From Spirochaetales bacterium UBA6872 (GTDB taxonomy: Bacteria; Spirochaetota; Spirochaetia; Sphaerochaetales; Sphaerochaetaceae): 52,523 nucleotides of DNA. Positions 43,611 to 52,454 of this stretch are shown one piece after another. Each line of letters begins with the position of its first letter. Position 1 is the stretch's first letter. A model generated the notes under the pieces. That model did not search any database. It was not told the DNA's origin and saw only the letters and a list, made by a program, of their open reading frames with translations. Both the position numbers and the translations under genes were made by a program. The stretch lies in NCBI GenBank assembly GCA_002452215.1, contig DKCO01000033.1, forward strand, positions 1 through 52,523. Reading direction: 5' to 3'.

Positions 43611-45412
43611 TTCCTTTTCCCTTTGATTGCAATCGAAAGGATTGCTATATCAGACACTCTCACACCTGATATCCTTCCAGCTTGCCCAATCGATGCTGGC
43701 CTTATTGCCTTTAGCTTCTCTCTGGACTCGGATGAAAGACCATCAATGCTATCGTAATCAAAGTCAAATGGAATCTCCATGCTCTCTTCTTTCTTGGCTC
43801 TCTCTACTTCAATCTCTTGCCTTTTAAGATATCCAGAGTATTTCGCATCAAGCTCAACCTCATCTATTACAGAATCTGAAAAGCTCGAAAGATCCAATCC
43901 AAGATCCCTTATCTGGCAATTAGGCTCCCTAAGAGCTTCAAGATCATTCTTTTGCCCATGCCGTGAAGAGCGCAATAGATCCTTCAATTGTTCCATCTCA
44001 AAGATCTTTTCCTTCAGTGCTTCCATCCTCTCATAACTTGCGAGCCCCGCATTGTATCCAATCGGAGTAAGCCTTTGATCTGCACTATCATGCCTCAATG
44101 AAAGCCTGAACTCAGCTCTCGATGTAAACATCCTATAAGGCTCTTTTGTCCCTTTTGTCACAAGGTCATCGATCAAAACACCTATGTACGCATCTGTTCT
44201 TGCAAGAATTACTGGTTTTTCGCCTTTAAGGTACTGGGAAGCATTTATTCCAGCAATAAGGCCTTGTGCAGCAGCCTCCTCATAACCGGATGTGCCATTT
44301 GTCTGTCCAGCAATAAAAAGGTGCGAGTAGAGCTTTGACTCAAGGGAAGGATAAAGTTCCAAAGGATCAAGATAGTCGTACTCGACAGCGTATGCCGGCC
44401 TCATAATCTCGACATGCTCCAACCCAGGAAGAGTTCGTATGAATCTATGTTGCACGTCCTCAGGAAGTGATGATGATAGTCCATTAAGGTACATCTCTTC
44501 AGTTCCTATACCCTCAGGCTCCACAAAGATTTGATGCCTTTCCCTGTCTGGGAACCTGACAACTTTGTCTTCTATAGAAGGACAATATCTTGGCCCTTTT
44601 CCAACTATCTTCCCTCCATACAAAGGAGAGCGATGGATATTCTCTCTTATTATCTTATGTGTCTCTTCATTTGTATATGTCACATAGCAATTGAGGCTAG
44701 GACGATCTACTGTGCTATCCATGAATGAAAACGGAAGCATTGGCTTATCGCCTTCCTGAACCTCGAGCTTTGCAAAATCCAAGCTGCTTCGTCTTACTCT
44801 TGCAGGAGTGCCTGTCTTCATTCTTCCAACTGTAAAGCCATATTCCCTAAGCTTCTTGCCAAGCCCGAGAGCTGCACTTTCACCCAAGCGTCCGCATGGC
44901 GCATCATACTCGCCAATGAATATCCTTCCTTCCATGAATGTGCCAGTTGTCAAGACAACACACTTGGCATTAATCTGCCATCCTCTTTCTGTTACGACGC
45001 CAAGAATCTCTCTTTTGTCTCTATCGAGGATGAAGTCAGTGACTGTATCCATAAAAAGATGAAGATGCCTCTCTGCCTCGCAAGTCTCTTTTGCAATGCG
45101 CGAGTACGTGAACTTATCGGCTTGCGCACGAGGCGCTTGGACAGCTGGCCCACGCCTTTTGTTCAAAATCCTGAACTGAATCATAGCCTTGTCGATAAGA
45201 TGAGCCATCTCTCCTCCAAGTGCATCTATCTCGCGAACAAGATTTCCTTTAGCAAGCCCCCCTATTGCTGGATTGCAACTCATACGTCCGATTGCATCCA
45301 AGCTTTGAGTAATCATAAGAGTCTCAAACCCTTGACGAGAAAGGGCAAGAGAGGCCTCTATGCCAGCATGCCCTCCGCCAATAACTATTGCATCATAATC
45401 GCCCATTATCAT
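43607..45412 (-). CDS. mnmG: tRNA uridine-34 modification enzyme MnmG (GidA)
   Basis: A 601-residue FAD enzyme that with MnmE installs the carboxymethylaminomethyl group at wobble U34 of tRNA. The N-terminal FAD motif is AIVIGGGHAGIEASLAL. The GidA signatures SCNPAIGGLAKGNLVREID and TGTFMEGRIFIGE are present, as is LIAGQTNGTSGYEEAAAQG, which reads on to LIAGI. The C-terminal helical domain ends in RRSGVR-like text that reads GRISGVRVSDIAIL. The start at 45412 has AAGGA eight bases upstream; an ATG two codons later is the alternative. It is separated from mnmE by 17 bases. Confidence 0.95.
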   Translation of the reverse strand: MIMGDYDAIVIGGGHAGIEASLALSRQGFETLMITQSLDAIGRMSCNPAIGGLAKGNLVREIDALGGEMAHLIDKAMIQFRILNKRRGPAVQAPRAQADKFTYSRIAKETCEAERHLHLFMDTVTDFILDRDKREILGVVTERGWQINAKCVVLTTGTFMEGRIFIGEYDAPCGRLGESAALGLGKKLREYGFTVGRMKTGTPARVRRSSLDFAKLEVQEGDKPMLPFSFMDSTVDRPSLNCYVTYTNEETHKIIRENIHRSPLYGGKIVGKGPRYCPSIEDKVVRFPDRERHQIFVEPEGIGTEEMYLNGLSSSLPEDVQHRFIRTLPGLEHVEIMRPAYAVEYDYLDPLELYPSLESKLYSHLFIAGQTNGTSGYEEAAAQGLIAGINASQYLKGEKPVILARTDAYIGVLIDDLVTKGTKEPYRMFTSRAEFRLSLRHDSADQRLTPIGYNAGLASYERMEALKEKIFEMEQLKDLLRSSRHGQKNDLEALREPNCQIRDLGLDLSSFSDSVIDEVELDAKYSGYLKRQEIEVERAKKEESMEIPFDFDYDSIDGLSSESREKLKAIRPASIGQAGRISGVRVSDIAILSIAIKGKRK

Positions 45413-45429
45413 AAAAGCATTCCTTTAAT

Positions 45430-46776
45430 CTATTTACCCAAGCAAAAAGACGAGAACAAAACATCAAGGATATCCTCATTTGTAACCTCGCCTGTAAGAA
45501 AAGATAGAGATGAGATAGCACTCTGGAAATAGAGCGCTATTATATCAACACTCATACCTTCGGCTTTCTGTGCATCCTTCAAAGCATCGATTGTCCTTGA
45601 AATCATATCTCTTTGTCTTTCAGAGTCAATTTCTGGCACATCCGATACCACATCAATATCCTCTGTGAGCTTTTTTGCAATTGCTTTCGCAACATCACCA
45701 AGCCCTTCTCCCGTCTTTGAAGAGAACCAAATCTCATTTGATTTTGTCTGGGAAAGATGATTTTCCATATCAGATTTAGAGCGTAAGAAAAGAATCTTCT
45801 TGCCTCCAAAGTCAGACAAGTATGCTCTAGCTTCCTCTATATTCTGTTCTCCATCCAGAATGAAGAGAACCAAATCTGCACTATCGATAAGAGACTCTGA
45901 CCTCTTGATTCCTTCAGCTTCAATCTCATCAAAGCTGTTTCTTAGTCCTGCTGTATCAAAAAGGCGCACCGGGATTCCTTCTATATCAGCTTGGGCCTCA
46001 ATATAATCCCTTGTAGTGCCAGCTATAGATGATACTATTGCCCTATTTTCCTTCAATAATGCATTGAACAAGGAGCTTTTGCCGGCATTTGTCGATCCTG
46101 CAAGTACCACAGATGCACCTTCAGAATAAAGGCGCGATGCGCTGTATGTGTCTCTTATCATCTCAAGACGTCTGATAATTCTAGAAACATTCTCACGAGG
46201 GAAAATCCATGGCTCTATAATCTCATCCTCTCCATAGTCGAGATGCACTTCCAAGGAAGCAAGTATTTCCACAAGCTGGTTCTTTATCGACTCAGCTTCC
46301 TTACGAATCGACCCACAAAGTCGATCCAATGCACTCGAGCTTGCTTTCTCTGTTCTAGCTTTGACGATCTCCTCTACAGCTTCCGCTTCTGTAAGGTCCA
46401 TCCTTCCATGCATGAATGCCCTATATGTGAACTCGCCTTTTAATGCTTTCCTTATTCCAGCAGATTCCAAGACAGATGATATTGCTCTTATCACAGCCAA
46501 TGAGCCGTGGCTCATTATCTCGAAGGCTTCTTCGGACGTGTAGCCATGTCCTTTGTCATACCTAATGACAACAACCTCATCCACTTTTTTGCCATTCTTG
46601 TCTACAATGTATCCATGAACAGCTTGATTCGTCATAGCCGAAAGGAGCTTTCCTTTGAAAAATGGAGCAAAAAGAGACAAAACACCGTCTCCACTGGCTC
46701 TTATCACAGCCAAAGCAGATGGAGAATAACTTGTTGCAAGCGCATAGACAGGTTCATTCGTAGCATAATTTTGCAT
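45430..46776 (-). CDS. mnmE: tRNA modification GTPase MnmE
   Basis: A 448-residue GTPase, the partner of MnmG. The N-terminal tetrahydrofolate-binding domain includes RASGDGVLSLFAPFF and FTYRAFMHGRMDLTEAEAV. The inserted G domain has VVLAGSTNAGKSSLFNALL (G1), IAGTTRDYIEAQ (G2), LFDTAGLR (G3) and LRSKSD (G4). The C-terminus ends FCLGK, the family CxGK motif with the catalytic cysteine. The standard G1 reads GxPNxGKS; here it is STNAGKS. It is first in the mnmE-mnmG-rsmG-ftsK run and divergent from epmA. Confidence 0.95.
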   Translation of the reverse strand: MQNYATNEPVYALATSYSPSALAVIRASGDGVLSLFAPFFKGKLLSAMTNQAVHGYIVDKNGKKVDEVVVIRYDKGHGYTSEEAFEIMSHGSLAVIRAISSVLESAGIRKALKGEFTYRAFMHGRMDLTEAEAVEEIVKARTEKASSSALDRLCGSIRKEAESIKNQLVEILASLEVHLDYGEDEIIEPWIFPRENVSRIIRRLEMIRDTYSASRLYSEGASVVLAGSTNAGKSSLFNALLKENRAIVSSIAGTTRDYIEAQADIEGIPVRLFDTAGLRNSFDEIEAEGIKRSESLIDSADLVLFILDGEQNIEEARAYLSDFGGKKILFLRSKSDMENHLSQTKSNEIWFSSKTGEGLGDVAKAIAKKLTEDIDVVSDVPEIDSERQRDMISRTIDALKDAQKAEGMSVDIIALYFQSAISSLSFLTGEVTNEDILDVLFSSFCLGK

Positions 46777-46889
46777 AAGGAAATATTATTATCTTTTTGC
46801 CATTTCTTTCAACAGACATAGCCCATATAATCCCTCATCAAAGCATCTCACAGCTTGAACAACATAAACCAGCTCGCTATCCTTTCATT

Positions 46890-47870
46890 ATGTTCGATTT
46901 TGATGCACAAAAAGCTCGCTCAGAGCTGTTTATGAATATAAGAAATTACTTCATTGCAAAAGATTACTTGGAAGTATTCACTCCATCGTTATCTCCATCT
47001 TTGATTCCAGAACCAACTATAAAGGCCTTCAAGACACAATTCATAAACGAATTTGTAGGCAACAAGGATCTATATCTCATCCCATCGCCTGAGATATTCA
47101 TGAAAGAGATGATTGCATCATCGTCTGGATCGATATTCCAGATCTCGACATGCTTCAGGAACTCCGAGCAACTTGGAGATGTACACAACCCTGAGTTCAC
47201 TATGCTCGAGTACTATACGATGGGCTTTACAGACAAGGATTCGATCGGGCTGACTATCGACATGATAAAAAGCACAGCCATCAAAAAACAGCCATGGCTC
47301 GAAAAGGATGCATTGATCATCTCTGTAGAGGATGCTATGGAAAAATATGCGAATGTGGATCTCTTGAAGGCACAAGAGTATGCATACTTGAAGAAAGAAG
47401 CCGAAAGGCTATCATTATACGTTCCCGAGAATGAATCATGGGAGGATACATTCAATAGGATATTCTTGACATATGTAGAGCCAAGCATCCCAAAAGACAG
47501 AATCGTGTTTTTGGTAGACTATCCGATGCAAATAGAATGCCTTGCGAAGAATTACCCCACCAGGCCATACAAGATGAGATGGGAAATGTATATAAATGGA
47601 ATCGAGGTTGCTAATTGCTACACTGAGGAGACTGATAAGAAAAGAATCAAAGCATATTACGAGAAGGAGCAAAAACTATTAGAGCGAACAAGAAAAGGGA
47701 CAGGCGATGTCATAAGCTTGGCAGATTTCTCATTTGCGAATCTCGATATGCCGGAGTGCTCAGGAGTCGCAATAGGGCTCGATAGGCTTCTTCTATGCCA
47801 ATACAAAGGTGATGAGATTGGGCCTCTTCTAGCATTTCCAATGTCAAAAATGTTGAGGCCAAAATACTAG
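46890..47870 (+). CDS. epmA: EF-P-(R)-beta-lysine ligase EpmA (PoxA/GenX)
   Basis: A 326-residue class II lysyl-tRNA-synthetase-like enzyme without the anticodon-binding domain, as in EpmA (about 325 residues). Class II motif 2 reads IFQISTCFRNSEQLGDVHNP, followed by EFTMLEYYTMGF. The active-site segment is GIEVANCYTEETD. Motif 3 is CSGVAIGLDRLLLC. It attaches beta-lysine to elongation factor P, whose gene lies 87 bases downstream. ATG 46890 is chosen by comparison of length; there is no clear ribosome binding site. An in-frame TTG at 46797 would add 31 residues of doubtful sequence. Confidence 0.87.
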   Translation: MFDFDAQKARSELFMNIRNYFIAKDYLEVFTPSLSPSLIPEPTIKAFKTQFINEFVGNKDLYLIPSPEIFMKEMIASSSGSIFQISTCFRNSEQLGDVHNPEFTMLEYYTMGFTDKDSIGLTIDMIKSTAIKKQPWLEKDALIISVEDAMEKYANVDLLKAQEYAYLKKEAERLSLYVPENESWEDTFNRIFLTYVEPSIPKDRIVFLVDYPMQIECLAKNYPTRPYKMRWEMYINGIEVANCYTEETDKKRIKAYYEKEQKLLERTRKGTGDVISLADFSFANLDMPECSGVAIGLDRLLLCQYKGDEIGPLLAFPMSKMLRPKY

Positions 47871-47957
47871 ACCTTTACTTTCACTATCTCTTTCTGATAT
47901 TCTACTTTACGGCGTATAAATTGCCACTTTTGGAAATAAATAACTAGAGGTAATAAA

Positions 47958-48521
47958 ATGATCAAAGCAGGACAGATCGAGAAGGGAACAGCGCTTCTTA
48001 TAAAGGGACAGCCTTTCCTTTGCATCGAAAGAGAATTTGTCAACCCTGGAAAAGGTTCAGCATTCGTAAGATTAAAGCTAAAGAGCCCAGCAACAGGACA
48101 GACACTTTCCGAGACAATGAAATCACAAGACAACGCAGAAGATATCACAATCGAGGACCACGATTTCCAATATCTGTACAATGATGGCGAGAATCTTGCA
48201 TTCATGAACACAGAGAACTACGAGCAGATCGAAGTTCCAATGAAGAGTTTCCCTGACTACCAATACTTGATGAAGGAAGGAGAGACATATAGAGTGACAA
48301 TGTGGGAAGACCAAGTGCTCGATATCCAGATTCCTTCAAAGGTTGTATATGTAGTCACAGAGACAGAAGATGCTGCCAGAGGCGATACAGTCCAAGGCGT
48401 TACAAAGGATGCTGTTCTCGAAACTGGCTTGAGAATCAGAGTGCCAGGCTTTATCAAGCAAGGCGAGAAAGTCAGAGTCAACACAGAGACCAAGGAATAT
48501 CTCGAAAGAGTAAACGGTTAA
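47958..48521 (+). CDS. efp: translation elongation factor P
   Basis: A 187-residue EF-P with the three-domain layout. The loop FVNPGKGSAFVRLKLK presents the lysine (residue 32) that is beta-lysylated in bacteria with EpmA. The C-terminal OB domains contain ENYEQIEVPM and the signature GLRIRVPGFIKQGEKVRV with the closing ETKEYLERV. AGAGG precedes the ATG. It relieves ribosome stalling at proline runs. The adjacent epmA and the lysine-type loop agree with each other; the aminomutase EpmB is not in this window. A strong terminator follows. Confidence 0.95.
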   Translation: MIKAGQIEKGTALLIKGQPFLCIEREFVNPGKGSAFVRLKLKSPATGQTLSETMKSQDNAEDITIEDHDFQYLYNDGENLAFMNTENYEQIEVPMKSFPDYQYLMKEGETYRVTMWEDQVLDIQIPSKVVYVVTETEDAARGDTVQGVTKDAVLETGLRIRVPGFIKQGEKVRVNTETKEYLERVNG

Positions 48522-48536
48522 TACTAATAGAGAATA

Positions 48537-48576
48537 GGGAGCTGTTTCATATTATTGAGGCAGCTCTCATTTTTTC
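48537..48576 (+). terminator. rho-independent terminator after efp
   Basis: GGGAGCTG pairs with CAGCTCTC (one mismatch) across about 16 bases, and ATTTTTT follows. It lies 16 bases after the efp stop. Confidence 0.8.
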
Positions 48577-48702
48577 AAAACCGATTTGCGCATTATCCGG
48601 GCTAATAGCTCTACTGATTGAGATTAGTGTATGGCAAATTACAACTGACAGGCTTTGCTACTAAGAGTCATTATGCTTGCTATGATTTTTTGCAATCAAA
48701 GA

Positions 48703-49875
48703 TCAGAGTATCTTTCCGTTCCAAAGCCAGTCAAGGAAAAGATTCCAAGGAAGAAGTGTTATGCCATCATCTGTCGTTCTTGAAATGCTGTCTCTCGAAA
48801 CAACAATGTACTTCTTGAAAATCCCTTCTTCTTTCAATGCCCTTAGTCCTCTAAGATCCTTATTTTCATTGACAAGCTTTGTTGTCTTGGTTTCGATGGC
48901 AACCTCATCTCCGATTACGAAATCCACTTCGAATGATGACTGACGCGTACGCCAATATGATAGCTTCTCCTTTCGCCTGTTATAATCAAGATATGCTGAT
49001 AGTTCCTCTGCAATGTAGGTCTCAAACAGCTTGCCATATTCAGCCTGGGTATCAACGAGTTCTCCAAGCCCGAGGAGAACGCGCACCAGACCAACATCAA
49101 AATAGTAGAAGCGCTCAGTCTCTACAGCCTTTCTTTTCTTCGTCTTCGTGTACGGCTGGACAGCAAAGCCTATCATTGTGTCATAGAGGATACCATACCA
49201 TTCTGTTATGGAGCTCCTGCTCATCATCACATCACTTGCAATATTGGAGTAATTGATCTCCTCAGCATTTGTAAGAGCTGCGACTTCAAGAAAACGTTCG
49301 AACTTAGGAAGCTGCCTTACAAGACCTTCTCCTGCTATCTCTTCCTGAAGATAGACATTGATGTAGTCATCAAGAATATCATCAGGAACATCTGAGAGAA
49401 ATACTGACGGAAGCAAGCCGTATTTCAAAATCCTATCCAGCGTTGGATTGAACTCTCTGATTTCCGGCCATACGAAGGGATGGAGATTCATCTTTCCAGC
49501 TCGTCCTCCAAGAAGATTCACACCCTGCTCCTTCAGCCGTCTTGCGCTCGAGCCTGTTAAAAGGAATCTGATTTTTGTCTCCTCAATCAGTAGATGTACC
49601 TCATCAAGAAGCTCTGGCACTTTCTGGATCTCATCGATGATCACAAGCCCATCATGGATTTTTCTTGTCTCGATCTCATCACGCAGCACTCCAGGATCAG
49701 ATTGGCATCTTCTCCTTATCCTTGCATTGAGAAGTGACCATGAAATCTTCACATCATCCTTAATCTGATTTGCTATCAAAGAGCTTTTTCCTGTCTGCCT
49801 CGGGCCGAAAAGGAAAAGAGACTTGCCATCGAGTTTGCTCTGTATGTCTATGATGCGCTGTATGTACTTCTCCAC
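48703..49875 (-). CDS. AAA ATPase with DUF4143 (copy D)
   Basis: A 390-residue relative of copy A at 1471-2634. Walker A is FGPRQTGKSSLIAN, Walker B LVIIDEIQKVPELL, the sensor LLTGSSARRLKEQGVNLLGG, and VDFVIGDEVAIETKTTK lies in the DUF4143 part. The two proteins share long stretches such as HPFVWPEIREF/HPLVWPEIKNF and can be aligned end to end. The function is unknown. It stands alone between the efp terminator and the flavin reductase gene. Confidence 0.86.
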   Translation of the reverse strand: MEKYIQRIIDIQSKLDGKSLFLFGPRQTGKSSLIANQIKDDVKISWSLLNARIRRRCQSDPGVLRDEIETRKIHDGLVIIDEIQKVPELLDEVHLLIEETKIRFLLTGSSARRLKEQGVNLLGGRAGKMNLHPFVWPEIREFNPTLDRILKYGLLPSVFLSDVPDDILDDYINVYLQEEIAGEGLVRQLPKFERFLEVAALTNAEEINYSNIASDVMMSRSSITEWYGILYDTMIGFAVQPYTKTKKRKAVETERFYYFDVGLVRVLLGLGELVDTQAEYGKLFETYIAEELSAYLDYNRRKEKLSYWRTRQSSFEVDFVIGDEVAIETKTTKLVNENKDLRGLRALKEEGIFKKYIVVSRDSISRTTDDGITLLPWNLFLDWLWNGKIL

Positions 49876-50001
49876 ATGTCACCTCTGGAGCTATTATATT
49901 GCTATTTTTGCTATTTCTACTAGCGATTTTTATATAAAATTGACAGTTGTACTTGCTGTATGTCAGGCACGCTGCATACTTGGCAAGCACATTGTCAACC
50001 A

Positions 50002-50574
50002 TTATCCTTTAAGCAATTGTGCACCGCTTTTGAAAGCAGAGCCGACTTTTTCACCAATTGAGTAGTAACCCAATTTGAATGTATCGAAGACGATAGCATC
50101 AAGTTTTTTCACATCAACTTTGCCATTCTCATCCAAAGCAGATTCTTCTACTAGGACATTCACAATCTCACCAAGAACAGAGAATCCCTCCTTTGAGTGC
50201 CTTAGCTCGACTACTTTGCACTCAAGTGTCAAAGGGTATTCCTCGATAACAGGAGCATCGACATGTTCGCTTTTCACAGCATGCATTGCACTCCTTTCGA
50301 ACTTGTCAGCAATCTTATTTGCAGATGCTAGGCCGAAGAAATCGGACTCCTTCACATGGGATGAGTCAGCAACGCTTAGTGTAAAAGCCATTCTCTTTTT
50401 GATATTCTTGCTTGTCATATGGTCCTCATCGAGGTTGAGAACAACCATATTCTCTGCACAGATTCCTCCCCATGCCATATTCATCACATCGACCTTGCCA
50501 TCATCAGAGTATGTAGCAATCATATAAACAGGCATTGGAAACAAGTGGGAACCAACTGGTAAACTCTTCTTCAT
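50002..50574 (-). CDS. flavin reductase-like FMN-binding protein
   Basis: A 190-residue split-barrel flavoprotein of the flavin reductase-like group. Its N-terminus is PVYMIATYSDDGKVDVMNMA, followed by WGGICAENMVVL. The flavin-binding segment is HMTSKNIKKRMAFTLSVADS, and FFGLASANKIADKFERS follows. Such proteins bind FMN and reduce flavins or other small acceptors. ATG 50574 has a perfect AAGGAGGA upstream. It stands alone, with no obvious oxygenase partner, which fits an anaerobe. The substrate is unknown. Confidence 0.85.
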   Translation of the reverse strand: MKKSLPVGSHLFPMPVYMIATYSDDGKVDVMNMAWGGICAENMVVLNLDEDHMTSKNIKKRMAFTLSVADSSHVKESDFFGLASANKIADKFERSAMHAVKSEHVDAPVIEEYPLTLECKVVELRHSKEGFSVLGEIVNVLVEESALDENGKVDVKKLDAIVFDTFKLGYYSIGEKVGSAFKSGAQLLKG

Positions 50575-50639
50575 AATCTCCTCCTTCTCAGAATATAAGC
50601 ACAAACCCTTTTTAAGAATATATTTCGTTTATGAGGCTT

Positions 50640-50800
50640 GTGAACTACTCGGTAATTGAATTACCAGAGCATCGTGGAACAAAGCCACGGGTGCGTCCAT
50701 GACACCGCTACTGCTTTTTACACAGCTACTTTCATTACATATGGTGGCTTGATCGCTTCCATATGTATTATCTTTTCTGTTCTATCTCTATATAGTCGAA
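50640..50800 (-). ncRNA. probable TnpB guide RNA (omegaRNA) and right end
   Basis: Downstream of tnpB three compact hairpins follow each other: GGTG/CACC (50690-50706), CGTGG/CCACG (50673-50689), and the perfect GGTAATT/AATTACC palindrome (50651-50665). In IS200/IS605 elements the TnpB guide RNA overlaps the gene end and this right-end structure, and the guide begins just past the element boundary. The exact ends are estimated. Confidence 0.5.
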
Positions 50801-51983
50801 GAATGTTATATGCTCCAACACTGTCGGCATTCCACTCCATCTTTCCATCAACAAACAAGCCTCTCTTAACTCTCTTATTTTTTTCAGCATATTGTTTTGA
50901 TACCTTTTCAGAAAGAGGTGAGCACTGACTTGAATAACTTTCCTTTTGCATTATCAGGGAAATACCTTCTATAGCTAGTTTGTATTCAAGCTTCTTAATA
51001 ACCTTATTAAACGGCAAAGAGTGCATCTTCTGATTAAGTAGTCTTCCTTTATTAAACTCCTCTCGAATGTTTTTAATGTCGCCTACAATAACTGTGTTGA
51101 TACCACTCTCTCTGCAGTATTTTGTGATTGACCGTGTAATCTTATGAATATAGTCGTTTAGAGAATTATTCATCTTCTTATAAAGACGAGCTATATGCTT
51201 ACTACTCTTTGGTCGTTCTACCCCCATATCAGATTGTACCTTATACCACCTTGACTGCACATCTTTTATTGCCTTGAGATACTTTCTTTCTATAGAGAAA
51301 TACTTACGTCCTATTATGAAGACTTCTCCATTGGTATTGTTATAACAGGTAAGGAGATTGTTTATTCCCATATCTATTGATAAGTATTTGCCATTATCCT
51401 CCTTTTTTTCTTTGTCTTCTATCTCATATACAATGATACATCTCGCTTCTTCCTTCTCTGGTGGATAGAGCTTGATTTGTTTTATAGAAGAGATGTTCTC
51501 AAATACCACATTTGAGAGAACAAGATAATCATCATCTATTCCATATTTACTTTTCATATGCTCTTTTAACTTGATAGGAAGAGAGAGCCTTATTTTATTG
51601 TCCCTTATCTTCTTTATGGAATTATCTATGAAAACAACAGCCATCTTATCTTTTTTAAAGCGTGGAGGTTGTGGATTTTCTATCCCTCCTGTCTTCTTTA
51701 AAACAAAATAAGATTTCCAAGCCTTATCTAGTTGCTTTGCCACCTCTTGTGCTGTCTGAGAAGGAAGTAAGCGAGCAAAGAAGTCATCCTTATGTGCCTT
51801 TTTCTGCTCATACCAATCTGGCATTTTTTCAAATAGTAGTTCTTGATAATTAAGTCTCTCATAATTGAGATTATTCCAATGTTTATATGCTGCATAACAA
51901 AGATGCCCAAGAATATTGGACTCTTTTTCATTTAATTTTATCTTTGTTTCTTTTGTAAGCTTCATAAAACGAGGGTCTTTCAA
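50718..51983 (-). CDS. tnpB: TnpB RNA-guided endonuclease
   Basis: A 421-residue TnpB (IS605 OrfB). A helical N-terminal part is followed by a RuvC-type core: LSIDMGINNLLTC with the first catalytic aspartate, VIVGDIKNIREEF, then LINQ-type LLNQKMHSLPFNKVIKKLEY, KESYSSQCSP and the last NADSVGAYNILR with a catalytic aspartate. The zinc-ribbon cysteines are mostly missing (one C in SSQCSP), as in a known subgroup with RVKRGLF. The start is TTG 51983, overlapping the tnpA stop (TTGA); ATG 51965 is possible. TnpB cuts DNA guided by an RNA from the element's right end. Confidence 0.88.
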   Translation of the reverse strand: MKDPRFMKLTKETKIKLNEKESNILGHLCYAAYKHWNNLNYERLNYQELLFEKMPDWYEQKKAHKDDFFARLLPSQTAQEVAKQLDKAWKSYFVLKKTGGIENPQPPRFKKDKMAVVFIDNSIKKIRDNKIRLSLPIKLKEHMKSKYGIDDDYLVLSNVVFENISSIKQIKLYPPEKEEARCIIVYEIEDKEKKEDNGKYLSIDMGINNLLTCYNNTNGEVFIIGRKYFSIERKYLKAIKDVQSRWYKVQSDMGVERPKSSKHIARLYKKMNNSLNDYIHKITRSITKYCRESGINTVIVGDIKNIREEFNKGRLLNQKMHSLPFNKVIKKLEYKLAIEGISLIMQKESYSSQCSPLSEKVSKQYAEKNKRVKRGLFVDGKMEWNADSVGAYNILRLYRDRTEKIIHMEAIKPPYVMKVAV

Positions 51984-52390
51984 TATTGTTTTTTCTGATT
52001 CTCTATATACTTCTTAACTGCATCTTCAGATATCGAGCCAACTGTTTCAACATAGTATGAATGATTCCATAATTCGCCCTTATAAAGCTCATTTCTTAAT
52101 TGAGGAAAACATTCAAAGAGTTTCCTTCCACTTATTCCCTTTAAATACTTCACAATATTTGTAATAGATAATCTAGGTGGTGCAGAAACAAAAACATGTA
52201 CATGATCCATTTCTCCAACTTCAAGTGCCTTTACTTCAAATCCCTTAGCTTTTGCTACATTATTTATTATTTCTTTTAGAAAAGCTTCTCTCTCAGCTGT
52301 CAGAACCTTTTTTCTATACTTAACGGACCATACCATATGGTAGTTAATATTACATACACAAGTTCTGTAATGCACAAGATTTGTTTTCAT
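51980..52390 (-). CDS. tnpA: IS200/IS605 Y1 transposase TnpA
   Basis: A 136-residue single-strand HUH transposase. It begins THVHY-like with NLVHYRTCVCNINYHMVWSV, carries the HUH metal motif in GEMDHVHVFVSAPP, and has ISGRKLFECFPQLRNELY. The end WNHSYYVETVGSISEDAVKK leads to YIENQ, whose tyrosine is the catalytic nucleophile position. ATG 52390 matches the family start; the longer frame has no ribosome binding site. It ends in a TTGA overlap with tnpB. Confidence 0.9.
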   Translation of the reverse strand: MKTNLVHYRTCVCNINYHMVWSVKYRKKVLTAEREAFLKEIINNVAKAKGFEVKALEVGEMDHVHVFVSAPPRLSITNIVKYLKGISGRKLFECFPQLRNELYKGELWNHSYYVETVGSISEDAVKKYIENQKKQY

Positions 52391-52441
52391 GTTTATAGTA
52401 TACAATAATAAGCAAAAATTGTATATCAAAAAAGGTTCAAT

Positions 52442-52454
52442 CACAATTTTTGTG
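52442..52454 (-). repeat. left-end hairpin of the IS605-type element
   Basis: CACAA/TTGTG around TTT, about 50 bases upstream of tnpA. This fits the subterminal hairpin bound by TnpA. The remaining bases to 52523 show no gene. Confidence 0.5.

Noticed and set aside
45251..45262. Run of six Cs inside mnmG as another contingency tract
   Set aside because: Too short for frequent slippage and inside a housekeeping gene.
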